64,000 bases of DNA, taken from assembly GCF_026540855.1 (NCBI RefSeq), contig NZ_JALNUP010000018.1, positions 1 through 64,000 of the forward strand. The letters are read 5' to 3'. The notes beneath the pieces are model-generated. The model was not told the DNA's origin. It worked only from the letters and a program-made list of their open reading frames with translations, and did not search any database. Position 1 is the first letter of the stretch, and each line of letters begins with the position of its first letter. Shown piece by piece: positions 1 through 7,812 of the stretch. This DNA comes from Sphingomonas sp. GC_Shp_5 (lineage in GTDB: Bacteria; Pseudomonadota; Alphaproteobacteria; Sphingomonadales; Sphingomonadaceae). The position numbers and the translations under genes are program-made.

Positions 1-160
1 GGCGTAAGCGCTAACGACGAGTGCCAGCACGACAGGACTGTGTCCGCTTTTAGGTGGGTCTAAAAGCTCGCTAGATGACTGAGTTTGGGCGCGAGCGGAA
101 TGGCCGGACTTGGTGGATAGCGGACGTTGCGACCCGCAGCGTCTTCTGACAGCATAGGCT

Positions 161-448
161 ATGGCGAAGAGCATCCAACTGCATCGTGGGACCGCATTCT
201 GGGTGGTGCGCTTCTACACGCTTAACGCTGTCGCCGTCGCTGTCTGCCTCATCTGCTTCATGGTGATGTTTGGCATTTTGACAGCGTCCCTCAGGAATGG
301 GCTGACGTTCCCATTAGCCGTATTCAGCATGGCGGCAGAAGGAAGTCTGTGGGGAGTTTGGATGCTGCCGCCTTTTTACCTCCTGCCGATCGCAATTCTG
401 GCATGGTATCTGCGGCGGCAGGATGATGGCTCCCCTCGATCGACATAA
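161..448 (+). CDS. Small putative membrane protein
   Basis: Predicted 95-aa protein with two hydrophobic stretches (about residues 15-45 and 50-82) separated by a short polar turn, then a charged C-terminus, so a two-helix inner-membrane protein is likely. No family is recognised. The ribosome-binding site is weak (TAGG close to the ATG). It lies in the lower-GC left region that also carries recombinase genes, so it is probably cargo of the mobile element. The call rests on hydrophobicity and length alone; it could be a chance ORF. Confidence 0.4.
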   Translation: MAKSIQLHRGTAFWVVRFYTLNAVAVAVCLICFMVMFGILTASLRNGLTFPLAVFSMAAEGSLWGVWMLPPFYLLPIAILAWYLRRQDDGSPRST

Positions 449-631
449 GCTCTGCAGCGTCGGCCATTGGCCCCTTGCCGAAGTCCGCTTTCGGCGTACG
501 CTTTCCTGATCGCGAATGCCGCGATCTGGTGGAGTGCAGACCGTCCGCTTGTGAGTCGCACAGCGTAAGTAACGCCGCAGCCTGATCCCGCGATATCATA
601 GCTAGCGGGAGTGCTGTAGTTCTTTGGGAAG

Positions 632-1009
632 TTATCTGTCGACGAACTCGATTTCTATGGAGACTGGATATCTGCCGCCGTTAATGTTTCGATGATCCCC
701 CATATCGCTCTCACGAAAGGTCAAGAAATCGGCAACTAGAGTTTTGCTGATTCCCATCGAGGCCAGCTGAGACTCCTGACTAGGATGCCATTCCACCGTC
801 CAAACGACCACCCACTGCTGCGGCGCATTTTGTTCAGCCAAACCACTCGCTGGGTCCACATACTTCCATGCACAGTATATGCGTTTGATAACTTCCCTGT
901 TAACGTTACGGAATAGCAAAGATGTCCCGTCGCGCTGAATGTCGAGTTTTAGGAACAGTCGGGGTTCATCACCTGTTGCGTAATCCCAATCGTCGGTTCT
1001 CTCAAACAT
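632..1009 (-). CDS. Hypothetical protein of the mobile region
   Basis: An ORF of about 125 aa from the ATG at 1009 (start MFERTDDW). The frame stays open upstream to 1153, but the composition of that extension looks non-coding (Arg/Lys/Leu-rich, no acidic residues). The body is soluble, with alternating hydrophobic/charged segments and several Trp residues (WDY, WKYV, VVWTVEWHP), compatible with a small beta-rich domain. No family is recognised. GC is clearly lower than in the genes right of 7.8 kb, supporting horizontal acquisition. It is transcribed in the same direction as the recombinase at 1168-1800. Confidence 0.45.
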   Translation of the reverse strand: MFERTDDWDYATGDEPRLFLKLDIQRDGTSLLFRNVNREVIKRIYCAWKYVDPASGLAEQNAPQQWVVVWTVEWHPSQESQLASMGISKTLVADFLTFRESDMGDHRNINGGRYPVSIEIEFVDR

Positions 1010-1167
1010 GGTCGCAGGCGGGCCTTTGTTGTTGAGCAACAAGCTGCCACCCATGTCCGGTAACAAGCAAGTCTTCAACCGTCTTAAATGTCGCGTTTTG
1101 GGCGCAAGCCGACCGACGGCTTTTGCCAGTAATCCGGCTCCCCGCGAAGACAAGGAGCCGGCGATGG

Positions 1168-1800
1168 TTATACCTCTACGCCCTCTGCGAGCGCCAACGC
1201 ATCCTCGACGTCAACGCCGAGGTAACGCACGGTATTCTCGATCTTGGCGTGACCGAGAAGGATCTGAACCGCTCGCAGGTTGCCTGATGCTTTGTAGATG
1301 ATCGATGCTTTGGTCCGCCGAAGCGAATGCGTTCCGTATTCCTCGCGACGAAGGCCTACACCGGCTACCCATTCATCTACGAGCCGAGCATACTGGCGAG
1401 TGCTGAGCGGACGAGCATGATCTACGCGGCTCGGAAACACATAATCGTTTAGAGAACCGCCACGGCGCTCTAGCCAAGCGAGCAGGCTGGCCCGGGCGTC
1501 CGGCATCAATTCGAACTGGACCGGTTTGCCTGTTTTCGCCTGAACCACGATCGCTCGGCTGCGGACCTGAGCGCCTAACACAATGTCGCCGATCCTGATC
1601 TTAACGACATTGCAGCCACGCAACTTGCTGTCGATCGCTAGGTCGAACAACGCCCGGTCGCGCAAGCGGCGGTGCTGATCAAGGAAGAAGCGGATGGCCC
1701 AGACCTGCCGGGGCTTCAACGCACGCTTTGCCCCGATCTTCCTTCCCGCGTTCCAGGGGCGGCGGTCGCTCGCGGTCGGGTCGAACTCTGACATACCCAT
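1168..1800 (-). CDS. Short tyrosine recombinase/integrase (catalytic domain only)
   Basis: A 210-aa protein with the catalytic set of the tyrosine recombinase family: Arg61 (SKLRGCNV), Lys89 (QAKTGK), His158-x-x-Arg161 (THSLRRTKA), His184 (LLGHAKIENT) and nucleophile Tyr193 (VRYLG). Only about 30-40 residues precede the catalytic domain, so the usual core-binding arm domain is reduced or absent; full-length phage integrases have 350-450 aa. The ATG at 1800 has a good AGGAG site seven bases upstream. It probably cuts and rejoins DNA within the mobile element or resolves dimers rather than acting as the main integrase, which is the P4-type enzyme at 6120-7337. The catalytic residues are seen; the role is inferred. 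Confidence 0.85.
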   Translation of the reverse strand: MGMSEFDPTASDRRPWNAGRKIGAKRALKPRQVWAIRFFLDQHRRLRDRALFDLAIDSKLRGCNVVKIRIGDIVLGAQVRSRAIVVQAKTGKPVQFELMPDARASLLAWLERRGGSLNDYVFPSRVDHARPLSTRQYARLVDEWVAGVGLRREEYGTHSLRRTKASIIYKASGNLRAVQILLGHAKIENTVRYLGVDVEDALALAEGVEV

Positions 1801-2174
1801 GTTCCTTCTCCTGCGGCCATCATGGCCAGAAAAGGAAACGGACCCTGGGACATCGCCGTCGTCGCGATCCTCAGCTTTTCGGTAGAGTTCGTAGGAAAGC
1901 AGCCGAGCGGCAGTCGCCCAGATTTTGCCGTTTGCTCACTACGAAGGGCGTGGAGCCGCGTATGTGGCTCGGCGTAGCCCGAGCAGAAGAGGAAGTACTG
2001 CTTCTCCTGCTGAGGCTTGAGGTCATGAGGACTGTCACGCCACGCGAGACCGGAGTCATCGAATTGCGGATCAGGATCGTTACCAAGGCCCACGAGTGAT
2101 AACGGTAAGTTGCCATGGACTGTTGGGTGAAATCCATCGGCAGCACCGCTGCGCATAATAGCTACGGCAACTCG
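1801..2174. other. Gene-free stretch within the mobile region
   Basis: This stretch lies between the short recombinase and the HUH-type protein. Open frames exist on both strands but have Arg/Ser-rich, non-protein-like translations and no supporting ribosome-binding sites. No repeat, tRNA or convincing terminator was seen. It probably holds the promoter of the recombinase at 1168-1800 and the 3' end of the transcript from 3302. Confidence 0.4.
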
Positions 2175-3302
2175 TTACATTTGGTAGGAAATGTCACGAG
2201 TTGCGCATGGTGACGTCGTGTCGCTCGGTTCTTCATGGTTGATTAGGGGACAGCGTTGCCGATTGGCACGTCGTAAATTTCCGGCGTCGGCTAGAGTATG
2301 CCGGCGTTGACGGATTGCGCTGGGATGCAACCCGAGTTCGGGATGAGCATCGAAAAGGCGGGCCCATGCTGCTTGGAGCCCTGCTTCGGTGTAGCCGTGG
2401 CCCCGGCTACCCTGGCGCATCACCCAGCGGCGTAAACGGGCGTTGTAGTTGGCTGCTACGGCGGCAGCCTCGGCACCAACCGCGAAAATCGCATCAGCGG
2501 GAGTGATCTGCGAGTAAATCTCTGCAAAGCGCAGTGCAGTTTTCAGGTTGAACGCACTATCATCGCCCCGCATGCGTGCTGTGCCGTCGCGCCCCAAAAA
2601 TCGATGTTTCGCACTGCTAGTAGCTTTGAGAAGATAATAGCCGAGGTGTGCCATCGAGCTTGCGGTTTGATCCTGTCGCGGCTGTGGGCGTTCAAAACCG
2701 GGGTACTGGGCTGCAGAAGCCGATCGAGAAACGAACGAAACGCTTGGGGCACCCAGGAGGCTTGGAAATGCCTTTCCGCGTCTAAGCGCCCGTGCTGCAC
2801 TGACCGGACGGAAGCTCCGATCCCGTGTCCAGCACACAGCGTGGACATGGAAGTGCAGCCGCCGCGCGTGTTCGCCTGCCAATGGATCCGCGAAGACGTC
2901 GATTTCGAATGAGCACACGGCGTTTAGCCCAAGCCGTTCCAGTTGCCGGCGTACAGTGCGCTCCATCGCCTCTAGGTTCACCTGGGGTGCATCTGCGAAG
3001 GTAAGTCCAGCGTCCCAGGTGAACGTGGCGAGATAGGTGTGGCTATCTGAAACTTTGCGGGTCGAGCCGTAATGATCAAGGAAGGAGTCGATCAGCGAAA
3101 AAGCTGCCGCCAAGCGGACCTCGGCATTGGCCAGCGGAAGAAACTCACAAGAGGACAGCGGCCGTGTGGAAAAAACGAGAAGCCGTTGGTCCTTGGTGGC
3201 GGGCGGGTAGAAACTTAATGCGCGGCTTAGTTTGGCTTGGAAACTTGCCTCCGCGCCGCGGGCGAAAGCGCGGGCAGCATTGCGAGCGAGGGGGAAATCC
3301 AT
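2175..3302 (-). CDS. HUH-endonuclease-like replication/nicking protein
   Basis: A 375-aa protein showing in order the three motifs of HUH single-strand nickases: motif 1, a hydrophobic strand TYLATFTW (residues 89-96); motif 2, HFHVH (150-154), the two-histidine metal site flanked by hydrophobics and preceded by a conserved-looking acidic strand SFEID; motif 3, YYLLK (222-226), fitting the YxxK pattern of single-tyrosine enzymes. HUH proteins nick one strand through a 5'-phosphotyrosine to start rolling-circle replication or transfer. The long basic C-terminus (about 280-375) may bind DNA. Upstream lie an unknown gene and an AlpA-type regulator; AlpA next to YagK/YfjJ (inovirus Gp2-like) proteins is known in E. 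coli cryptic prophages, and this may be a distant counterpart. The motifs are seen; replication of an excised element is inference. Confidence 0.6.
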   Translation of the reverse strand: MDFPLARNAARAFARGAEASFQAKLSRALSFYPPATKDQRLLVFSTRPLSSCEFLPLANAEVRLAAAFSLIDSFLDHYGSTRKVSDSHTYLATFTWDAGLTFADAPQVNLEAMERTVRRQLERLGLNAVCSFEIDVFADPLAGEHARRLHFHVHAVCWTRDRSFRPVSAARALRRGKAFPSLLGAPSVSFVSRSASAAQYPGFERPQPRQDQTASSMAHLGYYLLKATSSAKHRFLGRDGTARMRGDDSAFNLKTALRFAEIYSQITPADAIFAVGAEAAAVAANYNARLRRWVMRQGSRGHGYTEAGLQAAWARLFDAHPELGLHPSAIRQRRHTLADAGNLRRANRQRCPLINHEEPSDTTSPCATRDISYQM

Positions 3303-3477
3303 GTGGTACGGGCTCCTGTGGAAAATGCCCTGCCCAACCCCGCAGGCACCAATGCCGGTGAGGAGGATAGGGCATTAGGCAGGGTAGGGTGGGGGTTACA
3401 GGCAACATGCTATGGTGAGGCTCTGCAAGGCAGCATGTCGCCGGGCTGGTGATCTGGAACAGCCCGGCAACAGTCGT

Positions 3478-4326
3478 TTACAGGTTGACGAATGGTGGCG
3501 CGTTGCGATTGTTAGCCAGGGCATCCCGCCAGAGGAGATCGATCAATTCCTCACGGCTGATAGAGCCCTCAACCTTTTTTGCGTTCTTCGCCCGCTGCAC
3601 CGGCGCGGTCAGTGCGATCTTAAGGATCGTCTCTCCAGCACCGGCACCCAGAAATGCCTGTGGCAGTGGCAGCAGAAGATCCATCTGAAAGGTTCCAAGC
3701 CGCCGGGCCAGGCGATGCTCTTTGAATGCATGCGACTTGAGCGTCTTGGCGATTTCAGTAGATGCCGCGCGCAGGTATTCGCGCGCCTTATAGAAGCGAA
3801 TGACGGTAGTGCGGATTGCATCATCATCTGGATCGTCAGTCGAGTGCATCTCGAGGGGTGGTTGATGAACCAATGATCCGATTGAAGTTCGAGGCGTCGT
3901 ACGTTCGGCCGACGCAGAAGTTTGGCCTTCGCCCAAATCAAGCACCAGGGTTTCAATACGCGCGCAATAACCGAACGCCTCTCCTTCAATCGCTGAAACT
4001 CCAGCGGCCGTCACGATCTGAGAGATTGAATCGGGACTCTGTTTCCTGATGGCATTGAGCCTCTTCCGGATCTGCTTGATGTCCAGACGACTTTTCGACC
4101 CAGGGCTTTCCCAAGGAGCCTCGCTGCGAGAGACGACAGTCAGTCGACGGAGACGACCACAGGCTCGCAACGTGATTAGCCGCCGGGAAGTCTCCTCTGC
4201 CAAGTCTCTCATAGCGCTTCCATCAGCAGTGGACGCGTAATGAAGGAGCGGAAGGTCGTTTGGCAGCGCGGCGTACGCGGGCAACCCAACATCCGGGGTG
4301 ACCGAAGGGTTCGGGATCGTGCTCAT
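3478..4326 (-). CDS. Unknown protein encoded between AlpA-type regulator and HUH protein
   Basis: About 282 aa from the ATG at 4326; a TTG two codons upstream (4332) is less likely because the ATG sits just 2 nt after the TGA of the upstream AlpA-type gene and has a GGGAAG site, implying translational coupling. No family is recognised. The middle (about 80-105) is a basic helix rich in Lys/Arg (RLDIKQIRKRLNAIRKQ), residues 140-175 are polar and acidic (DDPDDD), and 180-230 look helical. There is no signal peptide or membrane segment. Its fixed place between the regulator and the nickase-like protein suggests a replication accessory or origin-binding role, but nothing in the protein proves it. 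Confidence 0.6.
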   Translation of the reverse strand: MSTIPNPSVTPDVGLPAYAALPNDLPLLHYASTADGSAMRDLAEETSRRLITLRACGRLRRLTVVSRSEAPWESPGSKSRLDIKQIRKRLNAIRKQSPDSISQIVTAAGVSAIEGEAFGYCARIETLVLDLGEGQTSASAERTTPRTSIGSLVHQPPLEMHSTDDPDDDAIRTTVIRFYKAREYLRAASTEIAKTLKSHAFKEHRLARRLGTFQMDLLLPLPQAFLGAGAGETILKIALTAPVQRAKNAKKVEGSISREELIDLLWRDALANNRNAPPFVNL

Positions 4327-4328
4327 GA

Positions 4329-4508
4329 TCAAGCTTCCCGCGAGGCATTTGCCTCGATCAGACGCTCAATGGACGCCATCGTGATCAGCGTTCGACGGCC
4401 GATCTTCACAACCTGCAAATCGCCTCGATGAATCATACCGTAGATGCTGGTTCGCGAGAGAGAAACGATCTCGCGGCATCGCGCGATCGATACTAGAAGG
4501 GGGTCCAT
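4329..4508 (-). CDS. AlpA/excisionase-type helix-turn-helix regulator
   Basis: A 59-aa protein (start MDPLLVSIARC) with the compact winged-helix layout of the AlpA / HTH_17 family: a recognition helix around LSRTSIYGMIHRGDL followed by a wing VVKIGRRTLI and an end SIERLIEA. Such proteins bend DNA as excisionases or switch on integrase transcription (AlpA activates the CP4-57 intA gene). The ATG at 4508 is preferred over one four codons upstream (4520) because GGAG lies six bases before it. It is the first gene of a three-gene run (regulator, unknown, HUH-like protein) and probably controls excision or the integrase at 6120-7337. Confidence 0.85.
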   Translation of the reverse strand: MDPLLVSIARCREIVSLSRTSIYGMIHRGDLQVVKIGRRTLITMASIERLIEANASREA

Positions 4509-5369
4509 GATCAGCTCCATTCACAGGTGAATTCCTGTGTACGCAGATGATCACAGCCACCGGCGTCAATGCACGGGGCGGGCACGGTGCCTCTGGAAAT
4601 AACTCGGGCAAATCGTCCCGCTTTGCGCCTCGCAAGCTCATGGTATCTAATCTGGCGCGGCTGATTGGTGATTGAGGGGGCGACGCCGCGGTCAACGTGC
4701 CTGCCTGAGTTCATACTCATTCAGCGGGTTATGGCGGCGTTCCTGATCCATCGCGGCGTCGATCATGGAAGGCGCCGGCACGACACAATTCCTGCTGTCG
4801 AGCTAGGTTTGGGAAAGGCAACTGAGCCGCTCTCGCCGAGCTAGTTTGTACCCCGGCTCTTGGCAGACCCGTCGACCTCCGGCAGCCTGCATGTGCTTAA
4901 AGTCGGCTGTTACTATTGCAATTGCCAACTCGACTACGGGCCGTCCGCAACGATGTCCAGCCGGCTCACCAGTTAGTCGCACCGAGGCTTCTGGCCAAAG
5001 TCGCTCTTTGATTTGGTTGGTGCCGGCTGTAGTCAAAGAAGCGCGATCGAAGCCGCCGTAGAGAAGGACAGCGTGCCCGCTTGTTGGAAAAGCGCGCGCT
5101 AGTCACAAGCAATCGGCCGCACCTCTGGTCGCTCGAAGGTAAGGGCCGAGCGTTTACCGACGTCAGCAGCGTTCCGTATACTAATACTTGGCCAGCAAGA
5201 TCAGCGAACGCAACGTAGCTCCGTAATGTTCGACAAACCGTCGGTGCACTATTCACTCGGACGGGGGCATGACGACGACTACCGCTGCCCTCGCCGCGAG
5301 CCAGATGCTGTTCCTGTTGCCTTTCGTGCCGCAACCACCAGCGTGCGGTGGCTGGTGGTGTCTTTATTC
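4509..5369. other. Long gene-free stretch of the mobile element
   Basis: About 860 bases with only implausible ORFs (Arg/Ser/Pro-rich translations, no ribosome-binding sites). It separates the AlpA-type operon from the 249-aa gene and integrase, so it probably contains the AlpA operon promoter and possibly the element's replication origin or accessory recombination sites. The only clear structure seen is the stem-loop at 5334-5359. An origin is conjecture: a nick site for an HUH protein would normally be a small hairpin near such a gene. Confidence 0.45.
5334..5361. terminator. Stem-loop, candidate intrinsic terminator
   Basis: A perfect 9-bp inverted repeat ACCACCAGC / GCTGGTGGT with an 8-base loop, followed on the plus strand by the T-rich run GTCTTTATTCTT. 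It lies 10 bases past the stop of the minus-strand gene ending at 5370, where it could end that transcript, although the T-rich side faces the plus direction. A replication or nick-site hairpin is an alternative in view of the HUH-like protein in this element. Confidence 0.4.
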
Positions 5370-6110
5370 TTAAGAGCGCCTCCTCTCACGTCCGGCTTTA
5401 ACCGCCTGTTGGACCAAGGATACCATGTCAAAATCGTCGTTTAACATCCGACCTACCTCCCAACTCGTCCCATCATAATATTGAACATATGCATGGAACA
5501 CGGCATCGACATCGTCGCGAATAGTTCGCTCATCCAGTCCCTCTGGAAACATTGCAATTATTTTGGATCTAAGTTCTTGGGAAGTCGGAAATGCCAAGTT
5601 ATTCAAAATCTTGTTGCGCTCAATCTCTAGCAAGCATAACGTGAGGGCGAGCCATTTGTCGGAAGCTCTGTTCCGTCCGTCCTGGCCGCTGATGGGCCAA
5701 AGTAGTTTTCTATTGAGATACGTATTTAGATCTCGATCCTTTAATTCTATTTCGGAAAGAACGTGCCAAAATTCGGGGTCGTTTGGAGGAGCGCACACGA
5801 TAAATTCGTCGATGTCGATACCCCATGTCTCGTCATGATTTATACTGCGATTAGCGCTTGCCTGATCGCCGCGCTTGTAATCAAAACCACACTTTTCCGG
5901 CGGTGTTTTAGATGAACGAGCATCGTATAATGCGTAATCAACTTCATCACTAACAATAGGAATGCGTTCCCTCTGCCCTCGCATCGCGACCTCACCGCTC
6001 TTCAGAACAGCGATTAGCAAATCCTCTGGATCAATTCCGGTTGTTAGTCGTTCCGCAATCAATCTACGCGCGTCGGCAAGGCGGATCCAGCTTAATTTTG
6101 GCTTCGTCAT
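5370..6110 (-). CDS. Unknown protein coupled to the integrase gene
   Basis: A 246-aa soluble protein with no recognised family. The ATG at 6110 is preferred to a GTG at 6119, because an AGGTGAG site lies eight bases upstream; the gene starts only 9 nt after the integrase stop (6120), so the two are co-transcribed. The N-terminal 45 residues (SWIRLADARRLIAERL...DPEDLLIAVLKSGEVAMRG) resemble a small DNA-binding or adaptor helix bundle; residues 150-200 look helical and end in an acidic segment LDERTIRDDVDAVFHAY. Its GC is the lowest of the window, marking it as foreign. The position next to int suggests cargo or an excision/maintenance function; neither is shown. Confidence 0.6.
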   Translation of the reverse strand: MTKPKLSWIRLADARRLIAERLTTGIDPEDLLIAVLKSGEVAMRGQRERIPIVSDEVDYALYDARSSKTPPEKCGFDYKRGDQASANRSINHDETWGIDIDEFIVCAPPNDPEFWHVLSEIELKDRDLNTYLNRKLLWPISGQDGRNRASDKWLALTLCLLEIERNKILNNLAFPTSQELRSKIIAMFPEGLDERTIRDDVDAVFHAYVQYYDGTSWEVGRMLNDDFDMVSLVQQAVKAGRERRRS

Positions 6111-6119
6111 TATGCACAC

Positions 6120-7337
6120 TCACCTTGCGTCAGGAGGAAAACCTTGCTGACCAGAATGGGTATTTAGGTATTCCGCCCAAGCTTTCATGAGCTCGCGTCG
6201 GCGCTCTACTGCGGTGCCGCGTCTATACGCACGTTCTGCCTTATTCGAGATGGTGTGGGCCAGCGCCTGCTCGATGATCTCTCTCGGAAACTCCGTTTTA
6301 TCGCCAGCCCAGTCACGGAAGGTGGAGCGAAAACCGTGTGTCGTTATATGTCCATAACCCATTCGCCGTAGCAGCATGCTCATGGCCATATTGGATCGTG
6401 CCGCCCCATTTACGGCGAATACAGGCGCCTCCAGCTGAATGTCATTTGGGATAACCGTCTTAAGTACGTCGATTGCGGTTGGTGAGAGCGGAACGGCGTG
6501 TTCTGCTCCAGCCTTCATGCGCGTAGCAGGTATGGTCCACGTCTCAGCGTCGGGATCCATTTCTCCCCATGTAGCCCCCAACGCTTCGCCGCTTCGGGCG
6601 GCCGTTAGAATAGTGAACTCAAGACATCGCGCTGCGGGAGCGTTTCGTGCCCGTAGCTGCGCAAAAAACTTAGGAGCGTCCGCGTAGGGAAGGGCCGCGT
6701 GGTGACCCCGTGCGAGCTTCGACTGGCTGGGTAGCAAAAGGGCCAAGTGGCCGCGCCAAGCTGCTGGATTTATGGAGTCCAGCTGACGTAACTTCTTCGC
6801 TTTGGCCGCATCGAGTATCTTCTCGATCCGGCCCCGAAGCCGTTTTGCGGTCTCAGCTTTGGCCAGCCAGATCGGGCGTAGTGCAGCGAGTACGTCGTCA
6901 GTTTCGATAGCGTCGACGGGCAACTTCGTCAGGTTCGCAGCGTGATCACGCAGGCTGCTACGCCATTGCCGACGATGGATGTCGCTCCTCCAGCCTTCCT
7001 CAACCCCTGCTATGTAGTCTTCAGCAAAATCACCGAAGGTCACGACTTTCTTGACTGGCGCAATCTCCGCCGGTGCCAGAACGCTTTTCGGATCCCCTCC
7101 GCTCGTGACAGCCTCGCGCATGCGCCCGGCGAGGAGCCGTGCAGATGCAAGCGATATAGAGGTAGCAGAACCCAGCCCAAGTTCGGTGCGCCTCCCATCA
7201 CTGACATACATGAAGGCCCACGAGCGCGCTCCTGACGGCGAGATCCGTAGGTATAGCCCTCCTCCGTCTGCATGCCTTCCGGGCGCTTTTAGGGTCGCTG
7301 CCTCTCGGGCGGAGAGTCGGTTGAACGCACGTCCCAA
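6120..7337 (-). CDS. P4-type site-specific integrase (tyrosine recombinase)
   Basis: A 405-aa integrase of the bacteriophage P4 / DUF4102 family, which inserts islands at tRNA 3' ends. I place the start at the TTG at 7337: AGGAG lies six bases upstream, and the protein then begins with the typical P4-integrase arm-binding domain (GRAFNRLSAREAATLKAPGR, then DGGGLYLRI). The frame stays open to 7487, but the extra 50 residues do not resemble the family. The catalytic set, numbered from the TTG, is Arg248 (TAARSGEALG), Lys275, His334-Arg337 (THGFRSTFRDWA), His361 (LAHTISNKAERAY) and Tyr371. Length and motifs are complete, so it should be active. It is followed 9 nt later by the unknown gene ending at 5370. 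Confidence 0.93.
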   Translation of the reverse strand: MGRAFNRLSAREAATLKAPGRHADGGGLYLRISPSGARSWAFMYVSDGRRTELGLGSATSISLASARLLAGRMREAVTSGGDPKSVLAPAEIAPVKKVVTFGDFAEDYIAGVEEGWRSDIHRRQWRSSLRDHAANLTKLPVDAIETDDVLAALRPIWLAKAETAKRLRGRIEKILDAAKAKKLRQLDSINPAAWRGHLALLLPSQSKLARGHHAALPYADAPKFFAQLRARNAPAARCLEFTILTAARSGEALGATWGEMDPDAETWTIPATRMKAGAEHAVPLSPTAIDVLKTVIPNDIQLEAPVFAVNGAARSNMAMSMLLRRMGYGHITTHGFRSTFRDWAGDKTEFPREIIEQALAHTISNKAERAYRRGTAVERRRELMKAWAEYLNTHSGQQGFPPDAR

Positions 7338-7812
7338 ATTAAGCTCCTCAGTGCTCTTCGTATCGCCGTTATGCCCACTTCCTTGCCCACTTTCAACTTG
7401 GTCCTCGCCGCATCTAGGCGACTGACCCCGAACGGATGGCCAACTCAGGTGGCTGCCAAGCCCAGAAAAAACAACGATTTCGGACATGAGCGTTCAGCGA
7501 CGGACGTTGGAGACAAAGGGAGTTCTAAGGACTCCGTCTCCGCCAAATGCCGACATGCAGCCCTTTTGCATGAGCGCACTTCAGGCGCCAACGCAGCGCT
7601 ACCTCCAGCATCACCTGCAACGGCCCCGCCCGGTGGTCGCGCCCGCCGGCGCGTTGGCAATGCTGTGCGGCAGCGTGAGTGCAGCCGTTCGGAGCGTGTG
7701 GTGAAGCGCCATCGCTCAGGCATAGACCAGCGCGGCGCCGGCGAGTGCTGCAAGATTGGCCGCATCGGGCCGGGCCGTGTCAGCCGCTACGGGCAAGCCC
7801 AGCAACTGATCG
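7338..7812. other. Gene-free junction between mobile element and chromosome
   Basis: This stretch lies between the integrase start and the alpha/beta hydrolase stop. Overlapping frames on both strands translate to low-complexity Arg/Ala/Pro sequence and are not credible. It contains the integrase promoter and the tRNA-like 3' end at 7509-7545. GC rises from that point rightwards, which fits the element's right boundary being near 7.5 kb. Confidence 0.5.
7509..7545 (+). other. tRNA-like 3' end, candidate attachment site
   Basis: The sequence folds as an acceptor-plus-T-arm mini-helix: GGAGAC pairs with GTCTCC, and inside it GGAGT pairs with ACTCC around a 7-base loop; it ends in GCCA. The final TCTCCGCCA matches the usual tRNA-Ser end. 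No tRNA body lies 5' of it and the loop is not a canonical TTCGAAT loop, so it is not an intact tRNA. P4-type integrases duplicate a tRNA 3' end on insertion, so this may be the distal copy, with the intact tRNA beyond the left edge of the window. No second copy was found inside the window. Confidence 0.3.

Noticed and set aside
4966..5334. 122-aa minus-strand ORF in the mobile element
   Set aside because: Arg/Ser-rich sequence, no ribosome-binding site, no domain; overlaps other equally poor frames.
7338..7487. N-terminal 50-residue extension of the integrase
   Set aside because: Sequence unlike P4 integrases; a TTG with an ideal AGGAG site marks the start of the family-typical domain.
7509..7545. 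Intact tRNA or tmRNA gene
   Set aside because: Only an acceptor/T-arm-like hairpin with CCA exists; no D-arm or anticodon arm precedes it and the T-loop is not canonical.
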